Below are positions 55,669 to 64,000 of a stretch of 64,000 nt of DNA, piece after piece. The DNA is from Alphaproteobacteria bacterium (lineage in GTDB: Bacteria > Pseudomonadota > Alphaproteobacteria > Micavibrionales > Micavibrionaceae), in assembly GCA_030424975.1 (NCBI GenBank), contig JAUHVY010000002.1, positions 372,001-436,000 of the forward strand, in the 5' to 3' direction. A program made the position numbers and the translations under genes. Every line of letters begins with the position of its first letter. The first letter of the stretch is position 1. The notes beneath the pieces are model-generated. The model was not told the DNA's origin. It was given only the letters and a program-made list of their open reading frames with translations, and did no database searches.

Positions 55669-57291
55669 ATGCGCGCAAATTATAATCGTTTCCTACTAAC
55701 AACATGCTTATCTGTTATGGCCATAGGCGCCATTGGCTTCACATCGGCAAACGCCGGGTTTGAATGGACCCCGCCAGAAAAAACAGCACCTGTCGAAGTA
55801 ATGCCGGCACCTGTCGATGCCCCCATGCCTCCGGTTACAACCGAAGATGTATCATCAGAGGCTCTTCCGCCAATTGAAATGAATGACATGCAAGAAGAGG
55901 AAGAAGAGAGCCCTGCTATTGCAATTACTGTTATGGATGATGAGGAAACGAAGGACGCCGACTTATCAGAATTACAAAAAGCAGTCGAATCCGTTGATAA
56001 TACAGATTTAGAACCTGAAGAAACCATTACAGAAGACGTCGCTGTCGAAGAAGAGGTTGAGGCCATTGCCGAGGAAACCCCCGTTGAAATTATCAAAGAA
56101 GATCCGGTAGAAGAATACCAAGAAGACGTCACTGTTGTAACTGAGCCTACTGTTGAAGAAGAAGTTATGGTTGAAGAGATTGACGTTGAGGTTATCGAGC
56201 AAGCGCCCCCTGCCGCACCGACATCACTTCAAATAAATCCTTATCCGGATGAACAAGCTGCATCGAATGACACTGTTGTACTACCTGAAGACAGTCAAGA
56301 AACGCTCAATGATATTAATAGCGAAGATGTTGTCCTTGAAGAAGAGGTTGCGCCTCAACAACCGGCAGAAACCATTACCTGGAATGAGCCCGAGACATTT
56401 GATGTGATCGAAGGCTTCGGCAGTGATATGCCACTTGCACTTGCCTTACGTCAAATTGTGCCGCCTAAATACGCATTTTCATTCGGTGACGGCGTCAATG
56501 CCGGCACAAAAGTATCATGGGATGGGGGCAAGCCTTGGAACGAAGTTTTGAGCGATGCACTGGCCCCTCTTAAGGTTGACTACACAATAAAAGGTAATAA
56601 AGTCCTCTTGAAGGTTGCACCTCAGAAACCGGTCACAGTAGACACACAAGCAACTGTTGAAGAATTGCAAAAGGTTGTTGATGATGCGCAGGCCGCTTTA
56701 GATGAACAAAATAAACAGGACGTAGAAGAAGAAGAGATCATCGTTGAAGAAGACGTGATTACTGAGGAAGAAATTGAAATTATCGAAGTAGAGCCGATTA
56801 TTGAAGACACAGAAGAAGCTTTAGATTCTCAATCTGAAAACGATGATATCGATTCTTTAACAAACTCACTGCTTGATGAAAATGAACACGGCCACACCCA
56901 AGAAGACGATGTGCTGGCGCCAACCGATACGTTGGACGAAAACAAACTAAAATCTATGGCATCTGATGAAGAAATCATAGACAGCATAGATGAACAAACA
57001 GAAATTATTGAAATTATCGAAGAGGGTGAAGAAGCGCCGGCAACGGAAAAGGCAAAGTCCCCATTAGATGATATCTACGGTACACCAAGTGACGCAGAAG
57101 AAAAAATGCAACCCATTGAGATAAACCCCGATGAAGAAGCATCTATTCCCACGCCATCAGAAGATGTGGAGCAAAAAGCCGCCACAATACAACGTCAAAA
57201 CATTATGGATCCGGGCGAAGCAGAAAGCACCCAGCCAGCAGTTACTGACATGAAACAAGCCGTTACTGAAACGGCTGAAAAAAAAAAATGA
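55669..57291 (+). CDS. Acidic periplasmic protein with TcpQ/STN-like domain, frame broken at A11 (N-terminal part)
   Basis: 540 residues as read. Signal peptide ending in ANA. Residues 25-240 and 320-530 are extremely rich in Glu, Ile and Val (many EEE, EIIEI, VEEEV runs) and probably disordered. Between them, about 245-325, is a compact domain (FDVIEGFGSDMPLALALRQIVP, YAFSFGDGV, VSWDGGKPWNEVLSDALAPL) like the TcpQ/STN domains of secretin-associated proteins. The frame stops after an A11 run at 57278-57288; the +1 frame continues without stops for 153 codons with a second such domain. Probably one protein of about 690 residues in life, and a Dot/Icm-linked outer-membrane component. Confidence 0.8.
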   Translation: MRANYNRFLLTTCLSVMAIGAIGFTSANAGFEWTPPEKTAPVEVMPAPVDAPMPPVTTEDVSSEALPPIEMNDMQEEEEESPAIAITVMDDEETKDADLSELQKAVESVDNTDLEPEETITEDVAVEEEVEAIAEETPVEIIKEDPVEEYQEDVTVVTEPTVEEEVMVEEIDVEVIEQAPPAAPTSLQINPYPDEQAASNDTVVLPEDSQETLNDINSEDVVLEEEVAPQQPAETITWNEPETFDVIEGFGSDMPLALALRQIVPPKYAFSFGDGVNAGTKVSWDGGKPWNEVLSDALAPLKVDYTIKGNKVLLKVAPQKPVTVDTQATVEELQKVVDDAQAALDEQNKQDVEEEEIIVEEDVITEEEIEIIEVEPIIEDTEEALDSQSENDDIDSLTNSLLDENEHGHTQEDDVLAPTDTLDENKLKSMASDEEIIDSIDEQTEIIEIIEEGEEAPATEKAKSPLDDIYGTPSDAEEKMQPIEINPDEEASIPTPSEDVEQKAATIQRQNIMDPGEAESTQPAVTDMKQAVTETAEKKK

Positions 57292-57751
57292 ACTAGCCGA
57301 AGATCAAGCGCTTTTAGCTGAAGCTATCGAAATATCAGAGCACCCGGCAGAAGCGCTTGCACACCCCCCAAAAGACAGCGTTAATCAGGCTGACTTTAAA
57401 ACTTCGGATGATCAAGAAATAAGCGAAATTGCAGAAATCGCCCCTGCGGCGTCAACAGTCGCAAAAGACGTTGTTAGCTCCGTTTCCTATCTTGAGCACC
57501 CCAGCAACGAAATACGCGTATGGGAAGCCAAAAGCGGCATGAACATAAAACGTATTTTGGAAAAGTGGCAGGAAACAGAAAATATTGAAATAGTCTGGGA
57601 CATTGATCAAAATTATAAATTAGATAAAGACATCTTCATTAACGGCACATTTCAAAATGCCGTTGACGTCTTATTCTCTCAAGGATTTAAAAATGACGGG
57701 CCCAAACACCATTTAGGAGAGCAAAGCTACACGCTTCATGTGACAGAATAA
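57292..57751 (+). CDS. C-terminal part of the TcpQ/STN-like protein in the +1 frame
   Basis: The frame is open from the A11 run to the stop at 57751. Its first ~70 codons continue the acidic Ala/Glu-rich style (ELAEDQALLAEAIEISEHP), and the end is a TcpQ-type domain: EIRVWEAKSGMNIKRILEKW, IVWDIDQNYKLDKDIFINGTFQNAVDVLFS, SYTLHV. The first ATG in this frame is at 57539, inside that domain and without a ribosome site, so independent translation is unlikely. Slippage by RNA polymerase or ribosome on the A run, a sequencing error, or a recent mutation could explain it. Confidence 0.75.
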
Positions 57752-57759
57752 AAAATTAA

Positions 57760-57782
57760 GGGAGCGATCAGCTCCCTTTTTT
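57760..57782 (+). terminator. Rho-independent terminator between the Dot/Icm block and flgL
   Basis: 6-bp stem GGGAGC/GCTCCC with a 5-base loop and six T on the plus strand; A-rich on the other side, so it can also stop flgKL transcripts from the minus strand. Confidence 0.88.
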
Positions 57783-57785
57783 ATT

Positions 57786-58979
57786 TTATAAGAAATTCGC
57801 TAAGGTTAAATTCTGCGTCAACGCCGTCACTTGATACGACGCCTCAAGCTGCGTTTTTAAGGTCGTAATCCGCACAGCAACTTCATTTGTATCAACATCT
57901 TCAACTTCACTCACGGTATTTTGAAGCAATTCTCGTTGATCTATGTGCGATTCAAGCGTTTCATTCATTTGCACGCGAACAGATTCAATGCGGAAACGCA
58001 CCTCATCAATATCATCAATCGATTCGTTTACACGGCGCGCCATTTGATCAAAAAGATCATAAAAATTTTCTTTTTGTTCATCTGCTGTTGCACCCGGCGC
58101 ACCTTTTTGATCAGGCGTCCCCGGATAAACACCATCTTCATAAACATCAACAATCGGTGGAAACGCCTCGTTACTCATCACCGCCAGCATGACCATAATG
58201 TCACGGAAACTATCTTCGTTTGCGAGCGCTGTATATTTAAATTCAGAATTTTCACTCGCCCGGACAAAAACATTGCCCGCCGTACCATTACTCAAAGAAG
58301 ATGAGTACCCAATCGTAGCGTCATTGATTGCATTCGCATTAGCGGTCGTTGATTCGCGATCAAATAAATCACTAATCAATTCATCTGTCGTAATTGCTCC
58401 ACTTTTCCAATCCGTAAGCAAATTACCAACCGCTGCTTCTAATGTGCCGGTATCATTATATGGTTGCGTGCCACCATCAGCCCCCGCAAACAGGAACCGA
58501 TCCCCTTCTTTTGTATTTAACAATTCGCCAAGAAATGTGAATAAATTTTTCGAATGCTGAATAACAGAGCCAAAATCCGTATCTAATTCACCTGACGTAT
58601 TACCGACGATGATCGTTTCAACTTCTTCTGTTGCGGGATCATCATAGTAAACTTTGTCACCAATCTGATGATCACCCTCATGAAGGAAACTGACCAATGT
58701 GTCTGAAAACTCTTCGGTTTGTTGCTGAAATTCTTCAACCGCGCTGACAGTCAATCCCATAATTGTATCGGCGCGTTGTATGTTATTAATATATACACTA
58801 ATCGATGTTAATGCCGTACGTGAACGCACGGATGTCAGCGCATCCACGTTTAACCCTGCATAAGATTGGGTTTTTTTACCCGTAGCCAATTGCGTAGATA
58901 ATGTTCCCAATTGCACCTGCTGCCTGTTCAAATTTTCAATCTGACGTAACGCTTGTCCTAATGTAGATACACCTGTCAT
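57786..58979 (-). CDS. flgL: Flagellar hook-associated protein 3 (flagellin-like FlgL)
   Basis: 397 residues. Flagellin-type N-terminus (LGQALRQIENLNRQQVQLGTLSTQLATGKKTQSYAGL) and C-terminal helix (VDTNEVAVRITTLKTQLEASYQVTALTQNLTLANFL); middle domain with FLFAGADGGTQPY, the FlgL hallmark. Forms the junction between hook and filament. 25 bases after flgK, same strand. Confidence 0.9.
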   Translation of the reverse strand: MTGVSTLGQALRQIENLNRQQVQLGTLSTQLATGKKTQSYAGLNVDALTSVRSRTALTSISVYINNIQRADTIMGLTVSAVEEFQQQTEEFSDTLVSFLHEGDHQIGDKVYYDDPATEEVETIIVGNTSGELDTDFGSVIQHSKNLFTFLGELLNTKEGDRFLFAGADGGTQPYNDTGTLEAAVGNLLTDWKSGAITTDELISDLFDRESTTANANAINDATIGYSSSLSNGTAGNVFVRASENSEFKYTALANEDSFRDIMVMLAVMSNEAFPPIVDVYEDGVYPGTPDQKGAPGATADEQKENFYDLFDQMARRVNESIDDIDEVRFRIESVRVQMNETLESHIDQRELLQNTVSEVEDVDTNEVAVRITTLKTQLEASYQVTALTQNLTLANFL

Positions 58980-59004
58980 GTGCTTTCTTTCCCTTTAAAA
59001 AAAC

Positions 59005-61398
59005 TTATAAAATCGCCAATAATTCATCGAATAATGACTGTACCGTTGTAATTACCCGCGTAGAGGCCGAATATGCGGTTTGAATAACGATCAAATTTCC
59101 CAACTCCTCGTCAATATTGACACCGGATTCATTTAATAACTGCTGCTCCAGCAGACCTTTTAACGTTGCTTCGTCCTCTTGACGGTTTTGAATGAGGGCC
59201 AATTCCTGCGCCACTTCATTGACGATTTTCTGTGAAAAATCCTTGAGTGTAAGAGAAGAAACAATTTTCGTATCAACATCAGCCAGTGGACCTAAATACT
59301 CTGATCTAAGGGCAACGTATTCCCCACTACCGGCATAGGTTTCTGATTGATAAGGAACATCAACAATCGGCGAGAGATTATCAATAATACCGCCGTTAAT
59401 TTGATAAGTTCCGAACAATGCCTGTGAAATACCGATACCATCATCCAGAGCCGCACGCCCCAGCGCCGTACCGCCCAAACTTGCACCATTTACGGTAAAA
59501 GGGCCTCCGATAACGGAAATATCACCACCAAAATCTGGATTACTGGAACTGTTGCCCGGACGTAATGACAAAAACCCGTCGGCGCTTATCTCTGCAGCCA
59601 AACCCGAGACATTATTTAGCTTCGCAAGAAGCTCTACCTCCGTATCGCCCGGCTCAATGGTAATTCTCACCGGATCACCATTCCCCACACGCACATCAAA
59701 ATACGGATCCTTTGCCTCGGATATCGTCGGGCTTAGCCCAATAAAAGAAAACCCAAGATCAGATAAAGGCTCAACAGGGCTGTTTACGATTTCAATATTA
59801 CTACTGCTCTCTATCAGGAGCTGGCCATTCCCCCCAACAGAAACATTCACACCGAAATCAGCAACAGCCGCTGCCCAATCGGCATCTGCCATTATATAAT
59901 CGACTAAATCTTGCGCTGCACTTGTGCCCGTTGACGGTACTGATCGCAAATCAATTTCGAAATCATAAGGTCCTCCGCCAAAATCAGGATCATCTAAACG
60001 CAATATAAAAGTATCCGTTTCATTTGGCGCAGTGCCGAATGCCGCATCTCCTCCGGCTGTAATGACATCTGCTACGCTATTATAATTTGCCAAGCTCAAA
60101 CCGCTTCCCAATGAATTGGTGGCAGATAAACCAAGCCAATCCTGCAGGGTCGTACCGCCTGTAGCCGATGCACGAATATCAACCGATGTCGCAACATCTT
60201 GGTTTGTGGCTACCTGATATTCAACCGAGCCGAATGTATATTCAATAATGCGACGAATAACATCGTTCGCACCGCTTTGAATTGATCCGCCATATGTACC
60301 TGTCTGTACCAAAGACGGATCCTCAATGACTTGTGCATTCACACGTATTGAATTTGAAAACCCAATATATTCGACAGGCGTAGGCGGGTCGGTCGAAATA
60401 TCCGGCGGAGTATCGGGCGGTATGGTTCCGGAAGAATCCGTAAACAGGCGCAAGCCCTGCTGTTCGAAACGTAAAGCCAGTTTATGCGCCAATTCATCTA
60501 GCTGAACAATTTGCTTTGGAAATGTTTCATCACGTAGTTGTATCAGGCCGCCTAACCGACCGCCCAGATTTCTTTCTGTTATATCAATAGCATTTGCGCT
60601 TTTAGTCGGGTCACCGACATAAATTCCTGCGGCCGTTTCCGGATATGCGGTATTAGGGGACAGCGGCGTTGGTCTGAACACAAGATGGGTAGCTTGCTCG
60701 GACGCCAATTCAATACCTTCCAATGTTTGAACAACCAACACACCATCGCCGCGCGGATACACGCTAACCTCCATTAATTCTGAAAGCTCTTTGACCGCTT
60801 GATCTCTTGCATCTTGCGTAGCCGCAACCGTTTTTCCCGCCGCACCTGAAAAACGTATCTGGCTATTAAGCTCCGCAATTTGGTCCAACAAATCATTTAC
60901 ACCCTGAATAACGATTGCCGCTTCGTTTTGCGCATCATTTCGTAAAGTCGTGTAGTAATCAGCAAGATCGTTAATCTTATTCGCTGTATCAACGGCCTGA
61001 TCGACAACGTCGGCCAGTAAAAATTGATCATCAGGTGAGTTTGCCAATGCGGAAAATGTATCCTGCAATTTTGATACTTCCGCCGCAACAGATATATTGG
61101 AATCGGGCGCGCCATGAAACTGATCAATGCGACCCAGATATTGTTCTTGAACGCCATAAAACCCTACGGAACTAACCTGAGTCCATAAGTCTCGTTCCAA
61201 GCGTAAATCGACATTACGGATAATTGTTTCGCCCAACACGCCGATTGATCGCCCGTCCACGGCCTGCGTGCTTTGCGGTAAAATTTTCCGTGTATAGCCT
61301 TCTGTGCCTACATTCGAAATGTTATTTGACACAACATCAATCTGTTGCTGATTGATCTTTAACCCTGATAAAGCCGTAGAAAGACTGGATAAACCCAT
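59005..61398 (-). CDS. flgK: Flagellar hook-associated protein 1 (FlgK)
   Basis: About 797 residues, longer than the usual 550-650 because of a large central insert (about 300-640). Conserved N-terminus MGLSSLSTALSGLKINQQQID, SNNISNVGTEGYTRK, RDLWTQVSSVGFYGVQEQYLGRIDQF, and C-terminal helix GVNIDEELGNLIVIQTAYSASTRVITTVQSLFDEL. The ATG at 61398, preceded by GAGG, is chosen over GTG at 61410. A consensus sigma-54 promoter lies 62 bases upstream, so flgK-flgL form a late, sigma-54-controlled flagellar operon. Confidence 0.94.
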   Translation of the reverse strand: MGLSSLSTALSGLKINQQQIDVVSNNISNVGTEGYTRKILPQSTQAVDGRSIGVLGETIIRNVDLRLERDLWTQVSSVGFYGVQEQYLGRIDQFHGAPDSNISVAAEVSKLQDTFSALANSPDDQFLLADVVDQAVDTANKINDLADYYTTLRNDAQNEAAIVIQGVNDLLDQIAELNSQIRFSGAAGKTVAATQDARDQAVKELSELMEVSVYPRGDGVLVVQTLEGIELASEQATHLVFRPTPLSPNTAYPETAAGIYVGDPTKSANAIDITERNLGGRLGGLIQLRDETFPKQIVQLDELAHKLALRFEQQGLRLFTDSSGTIPPDTPPDISTDPPTPVEYIGFSNSIRVNAQVIEDPSLVQTGTYGGSIQSGANDVIRRIIEYTFGSVEYQVATNQDVATSVDIRASATGGTTLQDWLGLSATNSLGSGLSLANYNSVADVITAGGDAAFGTAPNETDTFILRLDDPDFGGGPYDFEIDLRSVPSTGTSAAQDLVDYIMADADWAAAVADFGVNVSVGGNGQLLIESSSNIEIVNSPVEPLSDLGFSFIGLSPTISEAKDPYFDVRVGNGDPVRITIEPGDTEVELLAKLNNVSGLAAEISADGFLSLRPGNSSSNPDFGGDISVIGGPFTVNGASLGGTALGRAALDDGIGISQALFGTYQINGGIIDNLSPIVDVPYQSETYAGSGEYVALRSEYLGPLADVDTKIVSSLTLKDFSQKIVNEVAQELALIQNRQEDEATLKGLLEQQLLNESGVNIDEELGNLIVIQTAYSASTRVITTVQSLFDELLAIL

Positions 61399-61459
61399 CT
61401 TTTTCCTCACATAACGTATTTATTGTCACAGGACTTATCAACAGTCCTATGACTAGCTA

Positions 61460-61475
61460 TGCAAAGACAATGCCA
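61460..61475 (-). promoter_or_regulatory. Predicted sigma-54 promoter of flgKL
   Basis: On the minus strand TGGCATTGTCTTTGCA, matching TGGCAC-N5-TTGCA except one base, with correct GG-N10-GC spacing, 62 bases before the flgK start codon. Sigma-54 control of hook and filament genes is known in Caulobacter-type flagellar cascades. Confidence 0.82.
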
Positions 61476-61497
61476 AGATTTTTAAAGAGATTAATTT

Positions 61498-63303
61498 CTA
61501 TTCTTCGAACTGAGGTTTTTGTACCTCTTCATAGATTTTCGCATCAATACCTTCTACATGCGGAATCAATTCAGTTTCCAAAAGAACAGCACCTAACATT
61601 TCACGTCGAAGAGCAGATTCAAAGCGATCACGTTGGTTCATTAACAATATAGCATCCATTGATGTTCCGATACGCGTCACGTTCGCTGGCTTATCATACA
61701 GATTTGTATAGAAATTCGGGCTTTGATAAATCTTCTTCGTCAAAACTTCCATTTGCGCATAATAGCTCGGCCTTACACCAAGAATGTCATCAATTTGATC
61801 TTCAACAGATACCCCACCAGCCGTGTCTGCCAAACCAAATTCACGCAATAATGCCTTCATATATGCCCAACCCGCATCCTCATCAAAAGCCGGAGGATCA
61901 GTACGAGTCAAAGTTGTTGCACTACCATATTGAACAGGCGTCGGGCTGCTTGCCGTAACTGCACCATTCGTTCTATCTACCCCGGGAGGAGCGCTAGCCT
62001 TCATACCGACAATCTCAACAAAAGATGTATGCGCAACTGCCATTTTTGCAGCATAGCTGCGTGATTCCATATGCGGACGCGTGTCTTTATTGACTTCCGA
62101 TTGCGTTGGCTGATTAAAAGAACGCGGGAAGTAAAGATGTTTCGCCATCGTAAGAATAGCACGTTCATCTTCTGAAATATCATTGGTTCCATCTGCTTCA
62201 GTGAAATCAATATCCAGCGTTAATTTCGTACCTATTGTGCGTGTAAAATCAATGTCCTTATTAATTTTTTCATTGCGTTCCTGCGTGCTCAGAGAACCGT
62301 CAGGCGTACAAATACCGGCGGTTGCTCCACTACTATCTTTCGGTCCGCAATAATGATCGACATAATGCTCTGTTTCAATATTTTCACTTACACCAGGGCC
62401 CCCCTGCGCTGCTGTATCTTCAAGCGCGATATATTCCATCATCAACGCTTTGTTGATTGCATGCTTGTTCAATTCAGACTTTGATTCTGTATGCGCAACA
62501 CTACGGATAAATGTACCCACACGACACATTTGCTCGCTCGGGTGATAGTCTTTGTGAGCGCGCGCCATTAATTCTTGATGTTTACGTTGTGTATCCAACT
62601 GAATACTTGCATCAAAAAACATACCGATGATTTTTGTTTGCATCACCATGACGGCTGAAAGCTCTTCCGTAGATTTACGTATCGCCCAATTATATCTTTG
62701 ACGAACACGGTTAATGTTTGATCCACTGTTATCGCCCAGAAAAACCTCAAGTCGACCGTCACCTAATTCTTCTAAATCTCCTGCGACGCCGGATTTTTGA
62801 AATGCTATTTCAATTGGGTTCTGACCTTTTTGTTCGCCGCCTTGCAGACCGCTAGATAAAATACCCGCCCAATCAGCAGAAAGATTCGTATGATCATCGC
62901 CACGCTTTAAATCGATATCCGAAAATTCAGGAAAACCTGTTCCCTGCACTTGAAGGCCACCATCTTCTTTATTCAAACTCAGTAAAAGATCGAGATCTCT
63001 TGCAGCTTGTCCGTTCACGGTTTCCGGTGATGAAATATTCATATCAAGGGTAATGTCTTTGCCGGATGCCACTTTTTCCGGTAACAAAACCTTTAAATTT
63101 CCGTCTTGGTCAACAGACTGCGTATTTCTGTCAATCACTTGACCATCCGCCAAAATTTTATATTCAACCTTTGTTCCGGCTGTAAAATCTTTAAAGGACA
63201 ACATGGCCTCAGGCGATGAGGTTACATAAGAAAACACGCTGGCACCCAGGAAAACCGATCCCAGTAATAAGCCGCCTATTATTTTCTTATAATTTTGTTT
63301 CAT
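61498..63303 (-). CDS. Exported protein of unknown function, family member A
   Basis: 601 residues with a signal peptide or anchor (MKQNYKKIIGGLLLGSVFLGASVF). Mature part: beta-type N-terminal domain about 35-200 (TAGTKVEYKILADGQVIDRN, ITLDMNISSPETV), then a helical body with several Cys (MCRVGTFIRSVAHTE near 265, HYCGP near 315). Residues about 515-595 (SYYAQMEVLTKKIYQSPNFYT, LYDKPANVTR, ALRREMLGAVLLETEL) match the end of the adjacent gene. 10 bases after that gene, one operon entering from the right. Function unknown; its position next to flagellar and Dot/Icm genes does not decide. Confidence 0.82.
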   Translation of the reverse strand: MKQNYKKIIGGLLLGSVFLGASVFSYVTSSPEAMLSFKDFTAGTKVEYKILADGQVIDRNTQSVDQDGNLKVLLPEKVASGKDITLDMNISSPETVNGQAARDLDLLLSLNKEDGGLQVQGTGFPEFSDIDLKRGDDHTNLSADWAGILSSGLQGGEQKGQNPIEIAFQKSGVAGDLEELGDGRLEVFLGDNSGSNINRVRQRYNWAIRKSTEELSAVMVMQTKIIGMFFDASIQLDTQRKHQELMARAHKDYHPSEQMCRVGTFIRSVAHTESKSELNKHAINKALMMEYIALEDTAAQGGPGVSENIETEHYVDHYCGPKDSSGATAGICTPDGSLSTQERNEKINKDIDFTRTIGTKLTLDIDFTEADGTNDISEDERAILTMAKHLYFPRSFNQPTQSEVNKDTRPHMESRSYAAKMAVAHTSFVEIVGMKASAPPGVDRTNGAVTASSPTPVQYGSATTLTRTDPPAFDEDAGWAYMKALLREFGLADTAGGVSVEDQIDDILGVRPSYYAQMEVLTKKIYQSPNFYTNLYDKPANVTRIGTSMDAILLMNQRDRFESALRREMLGAVLLETELIPHVEGIDAKIYEEVQKPQFEE

Positions 63304-63313
63304 CTCGTTATCC

Positions 63314-64000
63314 TTAATCCTGAACTACAGATGACTTGCCATCAAAGTCTAGAATATTATCTTCAATCGCTCTTTGTTGTTGATCAACAGAAAGCTCCAG
63401 CAAAACAGAAAGTGAAGCTTCCGTTCTTAAATAACTTTTTAAAAGGTCAAATTTTTGTATTAACCCAATGGCCTGCATTGCCACTTCCTTACGCTTCACG
63501 TTTGCGGGTTTATCATACAAATTCGTGTAAAAAAGCGGGCTCTGATATGCCAATTTCGTTAAAATTTCCATCTGTGCGTGGTAGCTAGGGTTCGGCCCAA
63601 GGAAAGCCTCGACCTCACTATCAGCGCCACCGGGCATACCCAACTCTTCAAGGTAAGATTCTAAAAAGTCACGAGATCCTGCCGTTCCCGTCCCTTTTAG
63701 AGCCATAAGCGCATTAAAGCTATTTTCAGCGACTTTTGTTTTGGCCACAACCGCACGCTTTTTCAGATACCCTTCCTGCAAAGAAGATAATGTCTCATTG
63801 CCGGCATTCTGAATTTCTTTGGGATCAACATTTGTGAATGTATCAAAACCATATAAATTATTTGCCATCGCAACAACATCTTCGTCACCTAAAGAAGGTG
63901 CTCCACCTGCCGTGAGGTCAAAATCAATCGTCATCGCGTCTTCGACAACCTTCTGGTAGTCAACATCACGATTAAAACGCTCAATCACAGCTTGCCCCGG
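63314..64000 (-). CDS. Protein of unknown function, family member B (start outside window)
   Basis: About 229 codons visible, frame open to the right edge. The C-terminal region (SYHAQMEILTKLAYQSPLFYTNLYDKPANVKR, LIQKFDLLKSYLRTEASLSVLLEL) is clearly homologous to residues 515-595 of the following 601-residue protein; further upstream both have a short segment of the type LTMAKHLYF/VAMANNLYGF followed by a helix of about 60 residues. A GTG at 63988 could be taken as start, but the related gene suggests that the protein extends beyond it. Not recognised. Confidence 0.8.
   Translation of the reverse strand, partial: PGQAVIERFNRDVDYQKVVEDAMTIDFDLTAGGAPSLGDEDVVAMANNLYGFDTFTNVDPKEIQNAGNETLSSLQEGYLKKRAVVAKTKVAENSFNALMALKGTGTAGSRDFLESYLEELGMPGGADSEVEAFLGPNPSYHAQMEILTKLAYQSPLFYTNLYDKPANVKRKEVAMQAIGLIQKFDLLKSYLRTEASLSVLLELSVDQQQRAIEDNILDFDGKSSVVQD

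Noticed and set aside
57539-57751. Independent 70-codon gene after the acidic protein
   Set aside because: The frame is open all the way back to the A11 run, and the ATG lies inside a TcpQ-type domain without a ribosome site; treated as part of a split gene.

Overview
The window looks like chromosomal DNA of a free-living, motile, Gram-negative bacterium, most likely an alphaproteobacterium with moderate GC content (judged by eye). Signs are the MPP-like M16 peptidase, glutathione-dependent formaldehyde oxidation, sigma-54-type promoters in front of flagellar and signalling genes, flagellar hook-associated proteins, a Bcr/CflA pump and a plasmid-like Dot/Icm (type IVB) secretion module. Genus cannot be fixed from the sequence; a Micavibrio/Rhodospirillales-like lineage is only a guess.

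Layout. 1-13 kb is mostly housekeeping: an exported protein cut by the left edge, formaldehyde detoxification (fghA-adhC), an M16 peptidase, YqgE, a glycosyltransferase/asparagine synthase pair, a small family of unknown proteins, and the acpP-fabF-mltG operon. 13-22.6 kb is a dense signalling block: a periplasmic sugar/autoinducer-type binding protein with a hybrid kinase (LuxPQ-like layout), an NtrC-type sigma-54 activator, and divergent from it an operon of two related response regulators and a hybrid kinase preceded by a near-consensus sigma-54 promoter. 22.6-26 kb makes GDP-L-fucose (manC-gmd-fcl). 26-34 kb carries a drug-type MFS pump and an unknown operon that reads away from a divergent promoter with Fur-box-like sites, including a 1112-residue membrane-associated protein of unknown function. 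34-40 kb has a PDC-like sensor protein with a chemoreceptor, a GntR regulator with matching operators in front of a TSUP permease, and an ABC exporter.

40.5-45.1 kb is an accessory islet ending at tRNA-Ala(GGC): a cold-shock gene, a degenerate receiver protein, a small gene framed by 51-bp imperfect inverted repeats, and a large serine recombinase whose last codons are antisense to the tRNA. A truncated copy of the recombinase tail marks the other side. 45-49.8 kb is mscL, a Bax1-I protein, htpX-lemA and a FIST-domain sensor.

49.8-57.8 kb is the most interesting part: a DsbC-like oxidoreductase, an unknown protein, a lytic transglycosylase-like protein, then dotD-dotC-dotB-icmT and a long acidic protein with TcpQ/STN-like domains whose frame is broken at an A11 run, so that the C-terminal TcpQ-like domain lies in the +1 frame. 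Together these look like the outer-membrane core (DotC/DotD), the recycling ATPase (DotB), an inner-membrane subunit (IcmT) and periplasmic helpers of a type IVB system. The window closes with flgL-flgK behind a consensus sigma-54 promoter, and two related exported proteins of unknown function, the last cut by the right edge.
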